DNA from: Butyricimonas faecihominis
GTDB lineage: Bacteria > Bacteroidota > Bacteroidia > Bacteroidales > Marinifilaceae
Direction of reading: 5' to 3'
Length of the DNA: 64,000 nucleotides
Assembly (NCBI RefSeq): GCF_033096445.1
Contig: NZ_AP028155.1
Location: 2,857,880 to 2,921,879 of the forward strand
Shown here: piece by piece, positions 45,616-55,494 of the stretch
Layout: each line of letters opens with the position of its first letter
Numbering within the stretch: the stretch's first letter is position 1
Notes under the pieces: generated by a model
The model's database searches: none
Seen by the model: only the letters and a program-made list of their open reading frames with translations
What the model was told of the DNA's origin: nothing
Position numbers and translations under genes: made by a program

Positions 45616-46050
45616 TTATCTTTTTCTGGCAAAGAAATTTTTTACCAATTCTCCACATTCATCCTCTAAAACTCCGGTAACCACGTTTGTCTTCGGGTGT
45701 AACACGGACGGGGAAAGCCGGGCATACCCCCGATGCGGGTCGGCAGCCCCGTACACCAATTCTCCCAATTGAGCCCAGGCAAGCGCACCACCACACATGA
45801 CGCACGGTTCTAACGTGACATACAAGGTACAATCATTTAAATATTTTCCTCCCAATAAAGAAGTCGCGGACGTGATGGCAAGCATCTCCGCGTGTGCCGT
45901 CACATCATTCAAACGCTCGGTTTGATTATGGGCCCGGGCGATTACCCGACCTTTACAAACGACTACTGCCCCAACCGGGATTTCCCCTTCTTCTTCAGCC
46001 AAGCGGGCTTCTTCCAACGCTTTCCGCATGAACATTTCGTGCTTATCCAT
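45616..46050 (-). CDS. tadA: tRNA-specific adenosine deaminase (TadA-like nucleoside deaminase)
   Basis: 144 residues. Zinc site HAE (H53, catalytic E55) and PCVMC (C83, C86) in the order of the cytidine deaminase superfamily, with EIPVGAVVV and YVTLEPCVMCGGALAWAQL typical of TadA, which converts A34 to inosine in tRNA-Arg(ACG). The C-terminal FFARKR tail fits. The start is 5 bp from the stop of the upstream TPR gene, so the two are probably co-transcribed. Confidence 0.92.
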   Translation of the reverse strand: MDKHEMFMRKALEEARLAEEEGEIPVGAVVVCKGRVIARAHNQTERLNDVTAHAEMLAITSATSLLGGKYLNDCTLYVTLEPCVMCGGALAWAQLGELVYGAADPHRGYARLSPSVLHPKTNVVTGVLEDECGELVKNFFARKR

Positions 46051-46055
46051 AAATA

Positions 46056-47507
46056 CTATTTTTTATATTCTCTTTCTTTTCTCCACGAAACCCATGTATA
46101 TATCAAGGCCGAAACGATCAATCCCACGGTCACAAGCAATGCCAGCACCAACCACCAGTTGGCAGACTCCTGTTTCCGGTTCATCTCTTCGATCTCCCGC
46201 AAGAATTTTTGATTCTTGTATTTTTTCAACACTTGACGATAACGCCCGTTATCATAAAAGGAATCGTACAACTCCAAAACCGAATCCCGTCGATGCAAGA
46301 CGTCACAAAACGCCTGCCGATTCTCCATATCCTCGTGATATTCGCTCAGCAATTCCAACACCCGAGCCTGAGCCAATTGACTCTCCGGGGATTCTGCTTT
46401 TTTATAACTAATACTTTCCAGATACGCAACAGCCTTATCCTTTTCCCCCATCTCCCACAAACAACGCCCATACCTTAAATAATTCATGAACATCACACCG
46501 GGAACCTTCAATTGATTTTCACGAGCATATATCTCGTAGGAGTCTATCGCACTTTTTAACGCCATCAAAGCCGAGTCCCGAAGTCCCTCATGGATAAAAG
46601 ATTCGGCTACACGAGCAAGCAACACGTTACGCATCCCACCTCGTTTCTCATTCGCCAGTCCAACCCGCAATATCTCCCGAGCCTTTTCGTGATACCCCAA
46701 CCCGGAATAAGCCTCGGCCACCTGTATCCCATAACGTCCAAACCCGCTTGAATCCGGCAACTCCTTTAAAACCTCTTCATACCAGAGTAATGCCTCCTCA
46801 TGCCTTCCCAACTTTTTCAGGCTTGCCGCCATCTGCTCGTAAAAAGGCTTTACCTTACCCCGGAATCTTGAGCGTCGTAAAAGGCGATAGGCCTCCTCGT
46901 AACAGGCATATTGTTCTTCATATTCCTGCAAAACCCCGTATAAAGTTGCTTTCAAGCGATAAGCCTCAATCTCCCCCTCCGTATCCGAAAGTCCCCGATA
47001 CAACGACAATGCCTGATCCACGGCTCTAAAAGCCCGGTCTATATCGATCGATTTAAAAAAACAAGCTCCCAAGTAATAGAATTTAGCCTCTTCCTCCCGG
47101 GTAAACACCACCTTGGAAGGTACCCGGCTGATAAAACGAATGGCCTCTTCCGCACAGCTATCCCGCAAAATCAAAGAACCGTAAAGCCGGGTTAATTCCA
47201 GCGCCACCAGATTCTTCACGTCCCGCGGAGCAATCCGGTAGGCCTCCCGTAAGTAAATCCGAGCCTGTTGCATCTGCTCCACCCTAGTGGAATAACAGCT
47301 TCCCGCTGCCAACAATACTTTCGAACGAAAAAAATTAGGTAACTCTGCGGACACCTTTACCAAAGAATCAAACGCAGGCGACAACATCACAGAGTTCTCC
47401 AACTCCCTGCACAATTCTGCTGTTTTCGCTTTCTCATTTTTCCGACAAGAAGACAACAAAAACAAAATTGTTATCCCCAAGCACATTATGATTCCAACTT
47501 GTCTCAT
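46056..47507 (-). CDS. TPR-repeat lipoprotein with C-terminal membrane span
   Basis: 483 residues. N-terminal lipobox LSSC (Cys21), about 400 residues of degenerate tetratricopeptide helices (LARVAESFIHEGLRDSALMALKSA, EAYSGLGYHEKAREILRVGL), and a single hydrophobic span near the C-terminus (~447-470) followed by a short basic tail WRKEREYKK. The plan matches Bacteroidetes TPR regulators that carry a LuxR-type HTH after the membrane span, but the HTH is missing: the frame stops 10 residues after the span. It may be a truncated sensor or a TPR scaffold. It is divergent from pgk and upstream of tadA. Confidence 0.8.
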   Translation of the reverse strand: MRQVGIIMCLGITILFLLSSCRKNEKAKTAELCRELENSVMLSPAFDSLVKVSAELPNFFRSKVLLAAGSCYSTRVEQMQQARIYLREAYRIAPRDVKNLVALELTRLYGSLILRDSCAEEAIRFISRVPSKVVFTREEEAKFYYLGACFFKSIDIDRAFRAVDQALSLYRGLSDTEGEIEAYRLKATLYGVLQEYEEQYACYEEAYRLLRRSRFRGKVKPFYEQMAASLKKLGRHEEALLWYEEVLKELPDSSGFGRYGIQVAEAYSGLGYHEKAREILRVGLANEKRGGMRNVLLARVAESFIHEGLRDSALMALKSAIDSYEIYARENQLKVPGVMFMNYLRYGRCLWEMGEKDKAVAYLESISYKKAESPESQLAQARVLELLSEYHEDMENRQAFCDVLHRRDSVLELYDSFYDNGRYRQVLKKYKNQKFLREIEEMNRKQESANWWLVLALLVTVGLIVSALIYTWVSWRKEREYKK

Positions 47508-47663
47508 TCTTGCTAATTTTGTCTTCTCTCACCAAGCTAATAGTCTATTCACTACCATGCACATTTTTATTGAAGGTAAAAATCCAAATTTTCCGTGAGT
47601 GATACAAATTTTCACCCACATTTTTTCATCCTGTACATCCACTAAATTCCTTCCTGCATATTT

Positions 47664-47694
47664 TTTGGTTTAAATAATTTTATCCTTACCTTTA
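47664..47694 (+). promoter_or_regulatory. Promoter of pgk
   Basis: TTTG (47664-47667), 19 bp, TACCTTTA (47687-47694), one base off the TAnnTTTG consensus. Leader about 35 bases to the ATG at 47736. Confidence 0.55.
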
Positions 47695-47735
47695 TCTTTT
47701 GATTAAGTAATTTACTCATTAAAATAACAATTGCT

Positions 47736-48929
47736 ATGCAGACAATTGATAATTACAACTTTAAAAACAAGAAGGCGCTTATCCGCGTAGACTTCAACGT
47801 ACCTTTAAATGAAAAGTTCGAGATCACGGACGACACCCGTATGCGGGCAGCCGTTCCCACGATCAAGAAAGTGTTGGCGGGAGGAGGTTCCGTAATATTG
47901 ATGTCTCATCTCGGACGCCCGAAAAACGGACCGGAAGACAAATTTTCATTAAAACATATCCAGAAACACTTGGAAGAACTGCTAGGTGTACCCGTGAAGT
48001 TCGCCGATGACTGCATCGGGGAAAGCGCAGTAAAAACTGCAGCAGACCTGAAACCGGGAGAAGTTCTCCTGTTGGAAAACCTTCGATTTTACAAAGAAGA
48101 AGAAAAAGGAGACGAGAATTTCGCTCAAAAACTGGCTTCTTTAGCCGACGTTTGGATCAACGATGCCTTCGGGACAGCCCACCGGGCTCACGCATCCACT
48201 GCAGTCATAGCTAAATTCTTCCCGAACGACAAACTATTCGGCTACGTCATGCAAGGAGAATTGGAAAGCGTGGATAAAGTAATGCACAACCCCACCCGCC
48301 CGTTCTCGGCCATCATGGGAGGCTCCAAAGTTTCATCCAAAATCGATATTATCATGAACCTCATGGATAAGGTGGATAACCTCATCCTAGGTGGTGGAAT
48401 GACTTATACGTTCAAAAAAGCACTGGGCGGTCATGTCGGCAATTCCATCTGCGAGGAAGATAAACTCGACCTTGCTCTTGAAATCATGAAACTAGCCAAA
48501 GAAAAAGGTGTAAATCTTGTATTGGCAACCGACACTGTCGCTGCCGACGCTTTCGACAATAACGCCAACACCCAGATCGTTCCTTCCATGGAAATTCCCG
48601 TTGGATGGGAAGGATTGGATGTAGGCCCGGAAAGTATCGCCTCCTTCACCAAGGTCATCGAGCAATCCAAAACCATCCTTTGGAATGGCCCCGTGGGAGT
48701 ATTCGAAATGCCTAAATTTGCCGTGGGAACCAAAGCCATCGCTAATGCTATTGTGAAAGCCACAGCAAACGGCGCCTTCTCCTTAATCGGGGGTGGCGAC
48801 TCTGTTGCCGCCATCAACCAATTCGGCTTGGCCGACAAGGTTAGCTACGTATCCACCGGAGGCGGTGCCCTGCTCGAATACATCGAGGGGAAAGAGTTAC
48901 CGGGAATCACGGCTATTAGAGGGAAATAA
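47736..48929 (+). CDS. pgk: Phosphoglycerate kinase
   Basis: 397 residues, full length for bacterial PGK. It makes ATP and 3-phosphoglycerate from 1,3-bisphosphoglycerate. Signatures: [14 protein letters not shown] at the N-terminus, [47 protein letters not shown], and the C-terminal nucleotide loop [10 protein letters not shown]. It is a single gene; it converges on the cassette C thioredoxin array and ends at a shared palindromic terminator. Confidence 0.98.
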   Translation: MQTIDNYNFKNKKALIRVDFNVPLNEKFEITDDTRMRAAVPTIKKVLAGGGSVILMSHLGRPKNGPEDKFSLKHIQKHLEELLGVPVKFADDCIGESAVKTAADLKPGEVLLLENLRFYKEEEKGDENFAQKLASLADVWINDAFGTAHRAHASTAVIAKFFPNDKLFGYVMQGELESVDKVMHNPTRPFSAIMGGSKVSSKIDIIMNLMDKVDNLILGGGMTYTFKKALGGHVGNSICEEDKLDLALEIMKLAKEKGVNLVLATDTVAADAFDNNANTQIVPSMEIPVGWEGLDVGPESIASFTKVIEQSKTILWNGPVGVFEMPKFAVGTKAIANAIVKATANGAFSLIGGGDSVAAINQFGLADKVSYVSTGGGALLEYIEGKELPGITAIRGK

Positions 48930-48946
48930 CGCCCTTCATAATAAGT

Positions 48947-48984
48947 AAATATACCCTAGCGATTTAAATCGTTAGGGTATATTT
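48947..48984. terminator. Bidirectional palindromic terminator between pgk and cassette C
   Basis: Two 19-base halves, 48947-48965 and 48966-48984, are reverse complements except for one G.T pair (core ATACCCTA / TAGGGTAT), lying between convergent stop codons 17 bp after pgk and 12 bp from the last cassette C gene. Confidence 0.85.
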
Positions 48985-48995
48985 ATTATCTAACA

Positions 48996-50363
48996 CTAAT
49001 TTCCAGACAACTCTTTCAATAACAACTCTCCTAACACCGGATCGGAAGGTCTACGAGAAGAGGCATCCCATACTTTTCCTGTCGGGTCCAAGATAATAAA
49101 ACGCGGAATCCCATGAACAGCCATTTGTTGCATCAAAGGATGTTTATATGCCCGGGAACATAACAACTGTTCTCCATCCATATCCTTTTGCTTTACAAAC
49201 TTTTTCCAAGTATCAACATGTGTATCCAACGAGATCGAAACCCATACTAACGGTAAATCTTTCAACCGATCTTCCAACCTCTTGGCATAATTAATCTCAG
49301 CAACACACGGATTACACCCCGTGGACCAAAGATCAACAAACACGTATTTCCCTTTGAATTCAGATAAACAAATAGTATCTCCATGAATATTCGGGAAACT
49401 ATATTTACTAAAATCAAGTCCTGACATATCCCGATACACACTTTTTTTCAATTCTTGAGCGCATACAGCCAATTCGTTTTTTCCCGCTTTGGATTTCACG
49501 ATACACTTTGCTTTTTGAAGTCGTCCCTCCAAACCCTTCACGTTTCCTTGTAACAATTCTAACTTTATCGCTCGTAACAAATAAGCCTCCTTTAACACAG
49601 GATCCTCAATCACACTCGCCATATCATTTAAGTAAGTTACACGAGAACCTATCTTAATTTTTTCATTTCGTACCTGGGCGTACAACCACTCTTGAAACAA
49701 AGCAAACCAATCTCCGGTAAACGTCAATTCTCTGACCCATTTCACGTTCAACACGGGATCACTGTAATCAGGAGCCACATCGGGAGGATTAAAAACTTTC
49801 CCGAAAGCCTTCGAACGCAGTATCATCATATACAGATTTTCCAGTAACCGGAATTGCATATATCCCTTGACTATCTGTTGATCTTTCATTGATAAACCAG
49901 AAGTTTCAATCACTTTTTCCCGCTCTTGATACCCACGATACAACGCCTCGGCATAAGGTTTTGTAAACGTTTTTATCCCGTCTGTTTTCGGCTTAAACTC
50001 TTCCGCTAACACACGTCGTAATAAATTATTTACCCCAGCATAAGAGCCTTGAAATTTCTCATCTTGAGTCAAATCAAGATTAATCTTCGCTCCCGGAGCC
50101 ACAAACAAATTACCCGAAAAAACTTGCCGACCGATACTTATCGATAAAAACATAGGTTCTTTGACTGGAAAAGTAATACTATATTCTCCGCTGACATCAG
50201 CCTCCACCAACCGTTGTGTCATCCCAACTTGCCGTTCAACCAAAAGGTGCATCGGTTTTCCAGACGCTACTCGTCCTGTTATCGTCACAACCGTATCCTG
50301 TTTTTGAGCTATCGCACAAAAGGACAAAACCAAAACAAGTAATATTAAAAATACCTTTTTCAT
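48996..50363 (-). CDS. TlpA-like thioredoxin-fold protein with CNPC active site (cassette C, last gene)
   Basis: 455 residues. Sec signal peptide to ~19 (CAIAQ), an N-terminal beta-sandwich (~24-105, TITGRVASGKPMHLLVE) like the DUF4369 domain that precedes TlpA domains, a helical middle, and a C-terminal TlpA/AhpC domain (~315-455). Active site STGCNPCVAEI (C350, C353) has Gly before the first Cys instead of Trp. The cis-Pro loop is GIPRFIIL. It lies 7 bp after the next thioredoxin-fold gene. Probably a periplasmic thiol-disulfide enzyme with altered redox potential. Confidence 0.86.
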   Translation of the reverse strand: MKKVFLILLVLVLSFCAIAQKQDTVVTITGRVASGKPMHLLVERQVGMTQRLVEADVSGEYSITFPVKEPMFLSISIGRQVFSGNLFVAPGAKINLDLTQDEKFQGSYAGVNNLLRRVLAEEFKPKTDGIKTFTKPYAEALYRGYQEREKVIETSGLSMKDQQIVKGYMQFRLLENLYMMILRSKAFGKVFNPPDVAPDYSDPVLNVKWVRELTFTGDWFALFQEWLYAQVRNEKIKIGSRVTYLNDMASVIEDPVLKEAYLLRAIKLELLQGNVKGLEGRLQKAKCIVKSKAGKNELAVCAQELKKSVYRDMSGLDFSKYSFPNIHGDTICLSEFKGKYVFVDLWSTGCNPCVAEINYAKRLEDRLKDLPLVWVSISLDTHVDTWKKFVKQKDMDGEQLLCSRAYKHPLMQQMAVHGIPRFIILDPTGKVWDASSRRPSDPVLGELLLKELSGN

Positions 50364-50370
50364 GTCTCCC

Positions 50371-51453
50371 TCAATTTAATTTAGAACGATATTTCGCAAA
50401 AAACTCTTTCGTAATATTCTTCATCTTATCATTATCCAATGCATTTATCATTCTTTCTTCCAAAGCGACATAACGTGCGATCTGTTCTTCACTTCCTTTT
50501 TCTATGATAAAATCAAGGAAAGGAGCTTTCCACAAAAAAGCATGCGGCAAATTCTGCACATCTTTTTCTAACAGACAAAGCATATCGTCTATATTCTGGC
50601 TATTCTGAGCTTTCACAAAGTGAAGAGATAAAAGGATGCCTTCCTTACCGACAAAATCAACCGTCTCTAACTGCTTACTCAAAAAAGCAAACAGATCATC
50701 CACCTGAACATTGGATTTCAATCCCGTGAGTAAACCATAATAATTATCATACAATCTTTTATCCACCACCTTCTTACCGATTTGCTTATCGAAATCTGCT
50801 TTATGAGCTAGTACATAAGCAAATCGCTCGTCTTGAGGACCAACTTCATCTTGATCATACAGATACCAATTCTCCGGTAAACATTTTTCTTGATCGGAAA
50901 GTTGTTTGAACTCTTCCCCTGTTAATGCCTTCACCTCATCCCGGTCTCCAGCATCCTCCAAACTTTTACGATACAAAGTACGTTGTTCCACATCTAATTT
51001 TCCCTCTTTATAGAGCTTTTCCAGATAATAACGGGAAGTCCTTTCTTCAGCTCCCCGTTTAACACACTCCATGAAGTTTTCTGTTTTCCGGGAACCCACG
51101 ATCCGGTGTTGCACGGCTCCATCGGGACGAATCATCAGGAATGTCGGGTAAGATCTAACATGAAAACGCCCGTTTAAATATCTCCCTTCCCCTTGCTCCA
51201 TATCATATTTCACATTCACGAAATGCTCGTTGAAAAACGCACCCACCTCCGGAAGAACAAAGACATTATTCAACATATATTTACAGGGGCCACACCAACT
51301 GGTGTAGCAATCCACAAAAACAAGTTTGTTTTCAGCTTTTGCTTTATTTAGTGCTTCCTGAAAAGTTAACTCTTGAAATTGGACTCCCTGCTCTTGAGCT
51401 TCAAGCCGTGAGAGGCTACATACTATCAAACAAAATATCAGAATTTTTTTCAT
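50371..51453 (-). CDS. Exported thioredoxin-fold protein with C-terminal helical domain (cassette C)
   Basis: 360 residues. Sec signal peptide to ~20 (RLEAQ), N-terminal thioredoxin domain with WCGPC (C54, C57) in CYTSWCGPCKYM, cis-Pro loop VRSYPTFLMI, and ~210 helical residues. It is the paralogue of the cassette A protein at 7207-8280 (LTFQEALxKAK, CGPCKYM, similar length), so the same accessory has been kept in both loci. It lies 19 bp after the upstream TlpA-like gene. Confidence 0.87.
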   Translation of the reverse strand: MKKILIFCLIVCSLSRLEAQEQGVQFQELTFQEALNKAKAENKLVFVDCYTSWCGPCKYMLNNVFVLPEVGAFFNEHFVNVKYDMEQGEGRYLNGRFHVRSYPTFLMIRPDGAVQHRIVGSRKTENFMECVKRGAEERTSRYYLEKLYKEGKLDVEQRTLYRKSLEDAGDRDEVKALTGEEFKQLSDQEKCLPENWYLYDQDEVGPQDERFAYVLAHKADFDKQIGKKVVDKRLYDNYYGLLTGLKSNVQVDDLFAFLSKQLETVDFVGKEGILLSLHFVKAQNSQNIDDMLCLLEKDVQNLPHAFLWKAPFLDFIIEKGSEEQIARYVALEERMINALDNDKMKNITKEFFAKYRSKLN

Positions 51454-51472
51454 TATAACCCTATTTCTTAAA

Positions 51473-52909
51473 TTATTTTTCTAATTCCGCATCCAATAAT
51501 GCCTTTAACCTCGGATCAGAAGGACGAGGAGAATCAATCGTAACCACCTTTCCTTGGCGATCAAACACCATAAAACGAGGAATCCCCTTAATTTTATAAT
51601 CTTTGACGATCTGGCTCCAACCACTGGCAAATAATTGTATGCCTTCCAGTCCCTCTTTATCCAACACATCCAACCAAGCCTGATGATCTTTCTTTTCATC
51701 CACGGACACCCCTATAAAAACAACATCTTTGCCCCGCATCTCTTCTTCCAGCTTAATTAAATACGGTATCTCTTTCCGACAAGGACCACACCAAGTTGCC
51801 CAAACATCCACCACGACCACTTTCCCCTTGAAATCCGAAAGAGAAACCAATTTCCCGTTCCGATCCGGATAAGTAAAATCCGCTGCTTTTGCTCCCTTAT
51901 TCCCCACGTACAATTTAGCACTCAGTTCATCCATCCTCCGATGATGACTTTCTGTTGTCAAATACTTAGAAAAATAAGTTACGATCTCATCATATTTCTC
52001 GTACGTTTTCGCCCACCCGGCATGCCTTAACACGATCTCCGCCTTCAGTAGATCACACGGAACCCATTCCAATTGATCAACAATGGTTTGCTTCCGGTTA
52101 AGCTTTTGCAACGCAAGATTCGTGTAGCTCATCAAATAATCTACCCCGTAAGGCTGCCGCAACAAGCTGCTGTCGTTCAATTTATCTTTCGACACTAACG
52201 TAGAATAATAATCAGGATAATCCCCCGGCTCGGGACGACATCCTCTCATCACAGCCCGATCCACCTTGACAGCCGATAATATCCTCAATGCAAAATACTC
52301 CACGTCATACTCCACGGTTTGCCTCAGCAACTCTTCAAAAAACGGATTCTCAGAACGAATCTCCCTCTTAAACTCCTCTACTTTCGGCAAAAAATCCATG
52401 TAATACGGGAATAACTCTTTATACGTGAAAAAGATAAAATCCTTATGATCCACCCTCCGACGCACTGGTTCAAATATGCTCTCCCACCGGGCTAGCAATA
52501 AATTCTCGGGAGTATTACGATTCGTTATAACTAACGTATCTTCCAATATATTCACCTCTGCCCGGTCTCCTGCCTCTAAATAAACTCGGATTCGTTCACT
52601 CGTTTTTTCACCCCCAACCGTGTAGAATCCGGGACGAGCAGGCTCTATCGCAAACCCGTACCACCCGTTCTTCCCCACCCGAGTTTTACTAATCAACGTC
52701 TCGGCACCATTCACCACTTCATACAACCCGACCTCGTCCATTTTTTCCCGATGCACCTGTCCCTTTACTTCGGCAAAGGCGTCCAATGACAGTTTAGCCA
52801 ACTCATTATCATGTTCATGTAACTTATTCCCACTACCACAAGCGGCAAAAAGCAACGCAATACAAAGAACAAAGATCTCCTTGATTACAATAAAAACATT
52901 CAATTTCAT
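51473..52909 (-). CDS. TlpA-like lipoprotein, CGPC active site (cassette C)
   Basis: 478 residues. Type II signal (LFAAC, Cys31), unlike its Sec-secreted neighbours, so it is anchored in a membrane. An N-terminal beta domain (~45-130), a helical middle (~140-330) and a C-terminal TlpA domain (~345-478) with DVWATWCGPCRKEIP (C374, C377) and KGIPRFMVFD follow. The C-terminal domain is very close to that of the next gene upstream (52947-54308; both read FASGWSxIxKDYKIxGIPRF), pointing to tandem duplication. Its target is unknown. Confidence 0.88.
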   Translation of the reverse strand: MKLNVFIVIKEIFVLCIALLFAACGSGNKLHEHDNELAKLSLDAFAEVKGQVHREKMDEVGLYEVVNGAETLISKTRVGKNGWYGFAIEPARPGFYTVGGEKTSERIRVYLEAGDRAEVNILEDTLVITNRNTPENLLLARWESIFEPVRRRVDHKDFIFFTYKELFPYYMDFLPKVEEFKREIRSENPFFEELLRQTVEYDVEYFALRILSAVKVDRAVMRGCRPEPGDYPDYYSTLVSKDKLNDSSLLRQPYGVDYLMSYTNLALQKLNRKQTIVDQLEWVPCDLLKAEIVLRHAGWAKTYEKYDEIVTYFSKYLTTESHHRRMDELSAKLYVGNKGAKAADFTYPDRNGKLVSLSDFKGKVVVVDVWATWCGPCRKEIPYLIKLEEEMRGKDVVFIGVSVDEKKDHQAWLDVLDKEGLEGIQLFASGWSQIVKDYKIKGIPRFMVFDRQGKVVTIDSPRPSDPRLKALLDAELEK

Positions 52910-52946
52910 ATTGTTACATTTTTCTCATCCATGTTCATTAAAAGCA

Positions 52947-54308
52947 TTACTTGCCTAACGCACCCTCCAACATCTTTTTCAAAGCTGGATTCGAAGGACG
53001 AGGAGCATCAAAAGAAACCACGTTCCCCTTCCGGTCGATCACGATAAAACGCGGAATCCCGTTAATCTTGTAATCCTTTGTAATTTTACTCCAACCGCTA
53101 GCAAAAACTTGAATACCTCCTAACTTCTCCTGCTCTATAAAATCTAACCATTTTTGTTTATTTCTAGCCTCATCCACGGACACTCCCAAGAAAATGACAT
53201 CCATACCCTTCATCTCCTCCTCCAATTTTTTCAAATGCGGGATCTCTCCCCGGCAAGGAGCGCACCAAGTTGCCCAGACATCAATCAACACCACCTTACC
53301 CTTAAAATCAGAAAGTGACACTTGTTTACCGTTCACATCCGGATAAGTAAAATCAGCAGCGACACCTCCTGCACGGGTCTTGTACAACTTAGTTCCCACT
53401 GCTTCCGCTCGGGCTTTTAAAGAGGGAGATAACCAATATTTTTCGAACCTCTTCATCCCGTCCAAATACTCCTCGTACGTGCGATACTCAGAAAAAAAAC
53501 GACTTACAACAAACTCCCCTCTCAGCCGATCACTTGGGATCGCCTCCAAACAAGTCTGCTCGTACAAGGCCTTATCCGCCGGATTTACATCCTTCTCGTT
53601 CACAGCAAAAATAGAGTACAATCTCAGCATCGTAATTCCATTCGGAAAATCCAACACACGTTCATCCGCAAATTTCTTCGAATTAATAATCTGCTTGTAA
53701 TACTCAGGTCGATCAGACACCTTCGGATGTTTCGATCGAGGGGTTTGTAAAAAAACAACAGCATAATAATCCGTGGCATAATCAATCCACTCTCTCAGCA
53801 ATGCATCGAACTCCTTGTTACCACTCTTCAAACCAGCCTTCAACTCCGACAACCCGGCAACAAACTTTTCAAAATCAGGAAAGAAATCCTCATACGTGCT
53901 GAATACTCTATCAAAAAACACACTCTTCAGCCATACATGATAAGCATATTCCACCCATTTATACAATTGCACGTTCTCCCTCGTGTTCTTGCCTATCAAG
54001 TTAGCCTTGTTTTCTTGTAACTCGATATTTATTTCTTCCCCCCCTTTCACGTACACGGGGAAATTCATCCGCTCATCCTCCCCTATCACGTAAAACCCGG
54101 GTTTCTCGGGCTTAACCAGAAAACCGAAACTACCATCCGCCTCCACCCGACTTACCGCACACACCACCGGAGTCCCATCCACGGTCTTAAATAATTTAAC
54201 CTGTGACAACCATTGATCCTTCACTTTTCCTTTGATTGCCGTGAAATCCTGAGCACACACTGCTACAACACAGCAAACTGCCGTGATCAATAATAATACC
54301 TTTTTCAT
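52947..54308 (-). CDS. TlpA-like thioredoxin-fold protein, CAPC active site (cassette C)
   Basis: 453 residues. Sec signal peptide (MKKVLLLITAVCCVVAVCAQ), N-terminal beta domain (~24-105), helical middle, and C-terminal TlpA domain (~320-453) with DVWATWCAPCRGEIP (C349, C352). It is the tandem duplicate of the adjacent 51473-52909 gene but with a cleavable signal and a different dipeptide between the cysteines. It is separated by 19 bp from the Mx1-like lipoprotein gene. A periplasmic thiol-disulfide role is likely. Confidence 0.88.
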   Translation of the reverse strand: MKKVLLLITAVCCVVAVCAQDFTAIKGKVKDQWLSQVKLFKTVDGTPVVCAVSRVEADGSFGFLVKPEKPGFYVIGEDERMNFPVYVKGGEEINIELQENKANLIGKNTRENVQLYKWVEYAYHVWLKSVFFDRVFSTYEDFFPDFEKFVAGLSELKAGLKSGNKEFDALLREWIDYATDYYAVVFLQTPRSKHPKVSDRPEYYKQIINSKKFADERVLDFPNGITMLRLYSIFAVNEKDVNPADKALYEQTCLEAIPSDRLRGEFVVSRFFSEYRTYEEYLDGMKRFEKYWLSPSLKARAEAVGTKLYKTRAGGVAADFTYPDVNGKQVSLSDFKGKVVLIDVWATWCAPCRGEIPHLKKLEEEMKGMDVIFLGVSVDEARNKQKWLDFIEQEKLGGIQVFASGWSKITKDYKINGIPRFIVIDRKGNVVSFDAPRPSNPALKKMLEGALGK

Positions 54309-54327
54309 AAATAAATGATTTATCTTT

Positions 54328-55494
54328 TTATTTTATATCCGCTCTAATCCGTTCCAAATTGAAACCTGCCCCTTTAAGCACATACTCCATCAATGTATAA
54401 CGCGCTTGTACGTAAGGATAAGCTTCATATTTCTTCATAAACTCCTCCTTATCGTAATCCAGAACGGCATCCAGATAAGCAGCAAAATCATTTTCTGCTG
54501 TCGGGACATTATAATAAGTTTTTCCATCGGATTTATATGTAGCCAATGCCAATAATCCAAAATTCTCCGGACAATTTTGCTCCACGTAAGCTTTATACTC
54601 GTCATAACTATCCAACTGTTTATCCATAGCCGCAATCACATTATTAGCAAGGTTTACCTCGCTCTCCCATTTTTTTCGTTCTGTTTCCGTTAAATCATCT
54701 CTTTCCAGTTGAGCTAAGGCCTCTTCCTTTTTTCCCATGTAAAGAACTTTCATATCATAATAGGATTGCATATTATTTACTTTCAACAACCGATCCGCAT
54801 AAGAAGGCACGAACGTTTCATAATTTACCCCCCAACATTCTTTTATTATAGCCGGTGAAGCCGATGTATTTTCGAATGCCTTAGTTACAACAGATTGAAA
54901 ACTGGACAAAGAATCTTGCAAAGCACCATAACAAATTTCATGTAAAAATGCCCGTTGGAAGAGAGAATCCGGATTTGATTGCTCGTATCCATTCAAAGCG
55001 AAACCTAAAACCCCAAACCCGCGATAAACATACATGGGCTTCGTTCCCTTTTCCATATCCTGCACGATCAAGATTGCCGGGATAAATACGTCAACCCCAT
55101 CAATCCAAGCCAGTAACTTCTCGTTCAGCAACTTCAATAGCGGCATCATTGCAGCCTTACTTTCCGGGTTAGTAACATCAACCTTATTGAACGTGATCTT
55201 AGTCTGGATATTGGCAATTTCTGTCATATCGTAATCCAAACGAAGCACTTCATAATAAAACTTCGGATCTCCGTTTTCATCTTTCCATCCCCGATCCTCC
55301 ATCCCGATCGTATCCTTGTAAAAAATTGCAAGATCATATTTCTCATATAGGCGATAAATCATATCATCCACTTCGTCCATATTTTCCGTAGGAGTAATAA
55401 CATACCAATTTTTCACTTCCATCGGAGTCAACGTTTCCTCCCCGGAACATGCTATAAATACTCCTATTAACAAAATATAAATTAATTTTCTCAT
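54328..55494 (-). CDS. Peptidase_Mx1-like lipoprotein, zinc motif degenerate (cassette C)
   Basis: 388 residues with lipobox FIAC (Cys16). It resembles the putative zinc metallopeptidase lipoproteins found with SusCD, and is the paralogue of the cassette A protein at 4977-6008 (C-terminal AYLDAVLDYDKEEFMKKYEAYP and GFNLERIRADIK regions align). The expected HExxH reads FLHEICYGAL: His and Glu are kept but the third ligand is Tyr, so zinc binding is doubtful. The start overlaps the susD stop by 4 bp, indicating translational coupling. It has an insert of ~70 residues (about 240-310) compared with the cassette A copy. Confidence 0.75.
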   Translation of the reverse strand: MRKLIYILLIGVFIACSGEETLTPMEVKNWYVITPTENMDEVDDMIYRLYEKYDLAIFYKDTIGMEDRGWKDENGDPKFYYEVLRLDYDMTEIANIQTKITFNKVDVTNPESKAAMMPLLKLLNEKLLAWIDGVDVFIPAILIVQDMEKGTKPMYVYRGFGVLGFALNGYEQSNPDSLFQRAFLHEICYGALQDSLSSFQSVVTKAFENTSASPAIIKECWGVNYETFVPSYADRLLKVNNMQSYYDMKVLYMGKKEEALAQLERDDLTETERKKWESEVNLANNVIAAMDKQLDSYDEYKAYVEQNCPENFGLLALATYKSDGKTYYNVPTAENDFAAYLDAVLDYDKEEFMKKYEAYPYVQARYTLMEYVLKGAGFNLERIRADIK

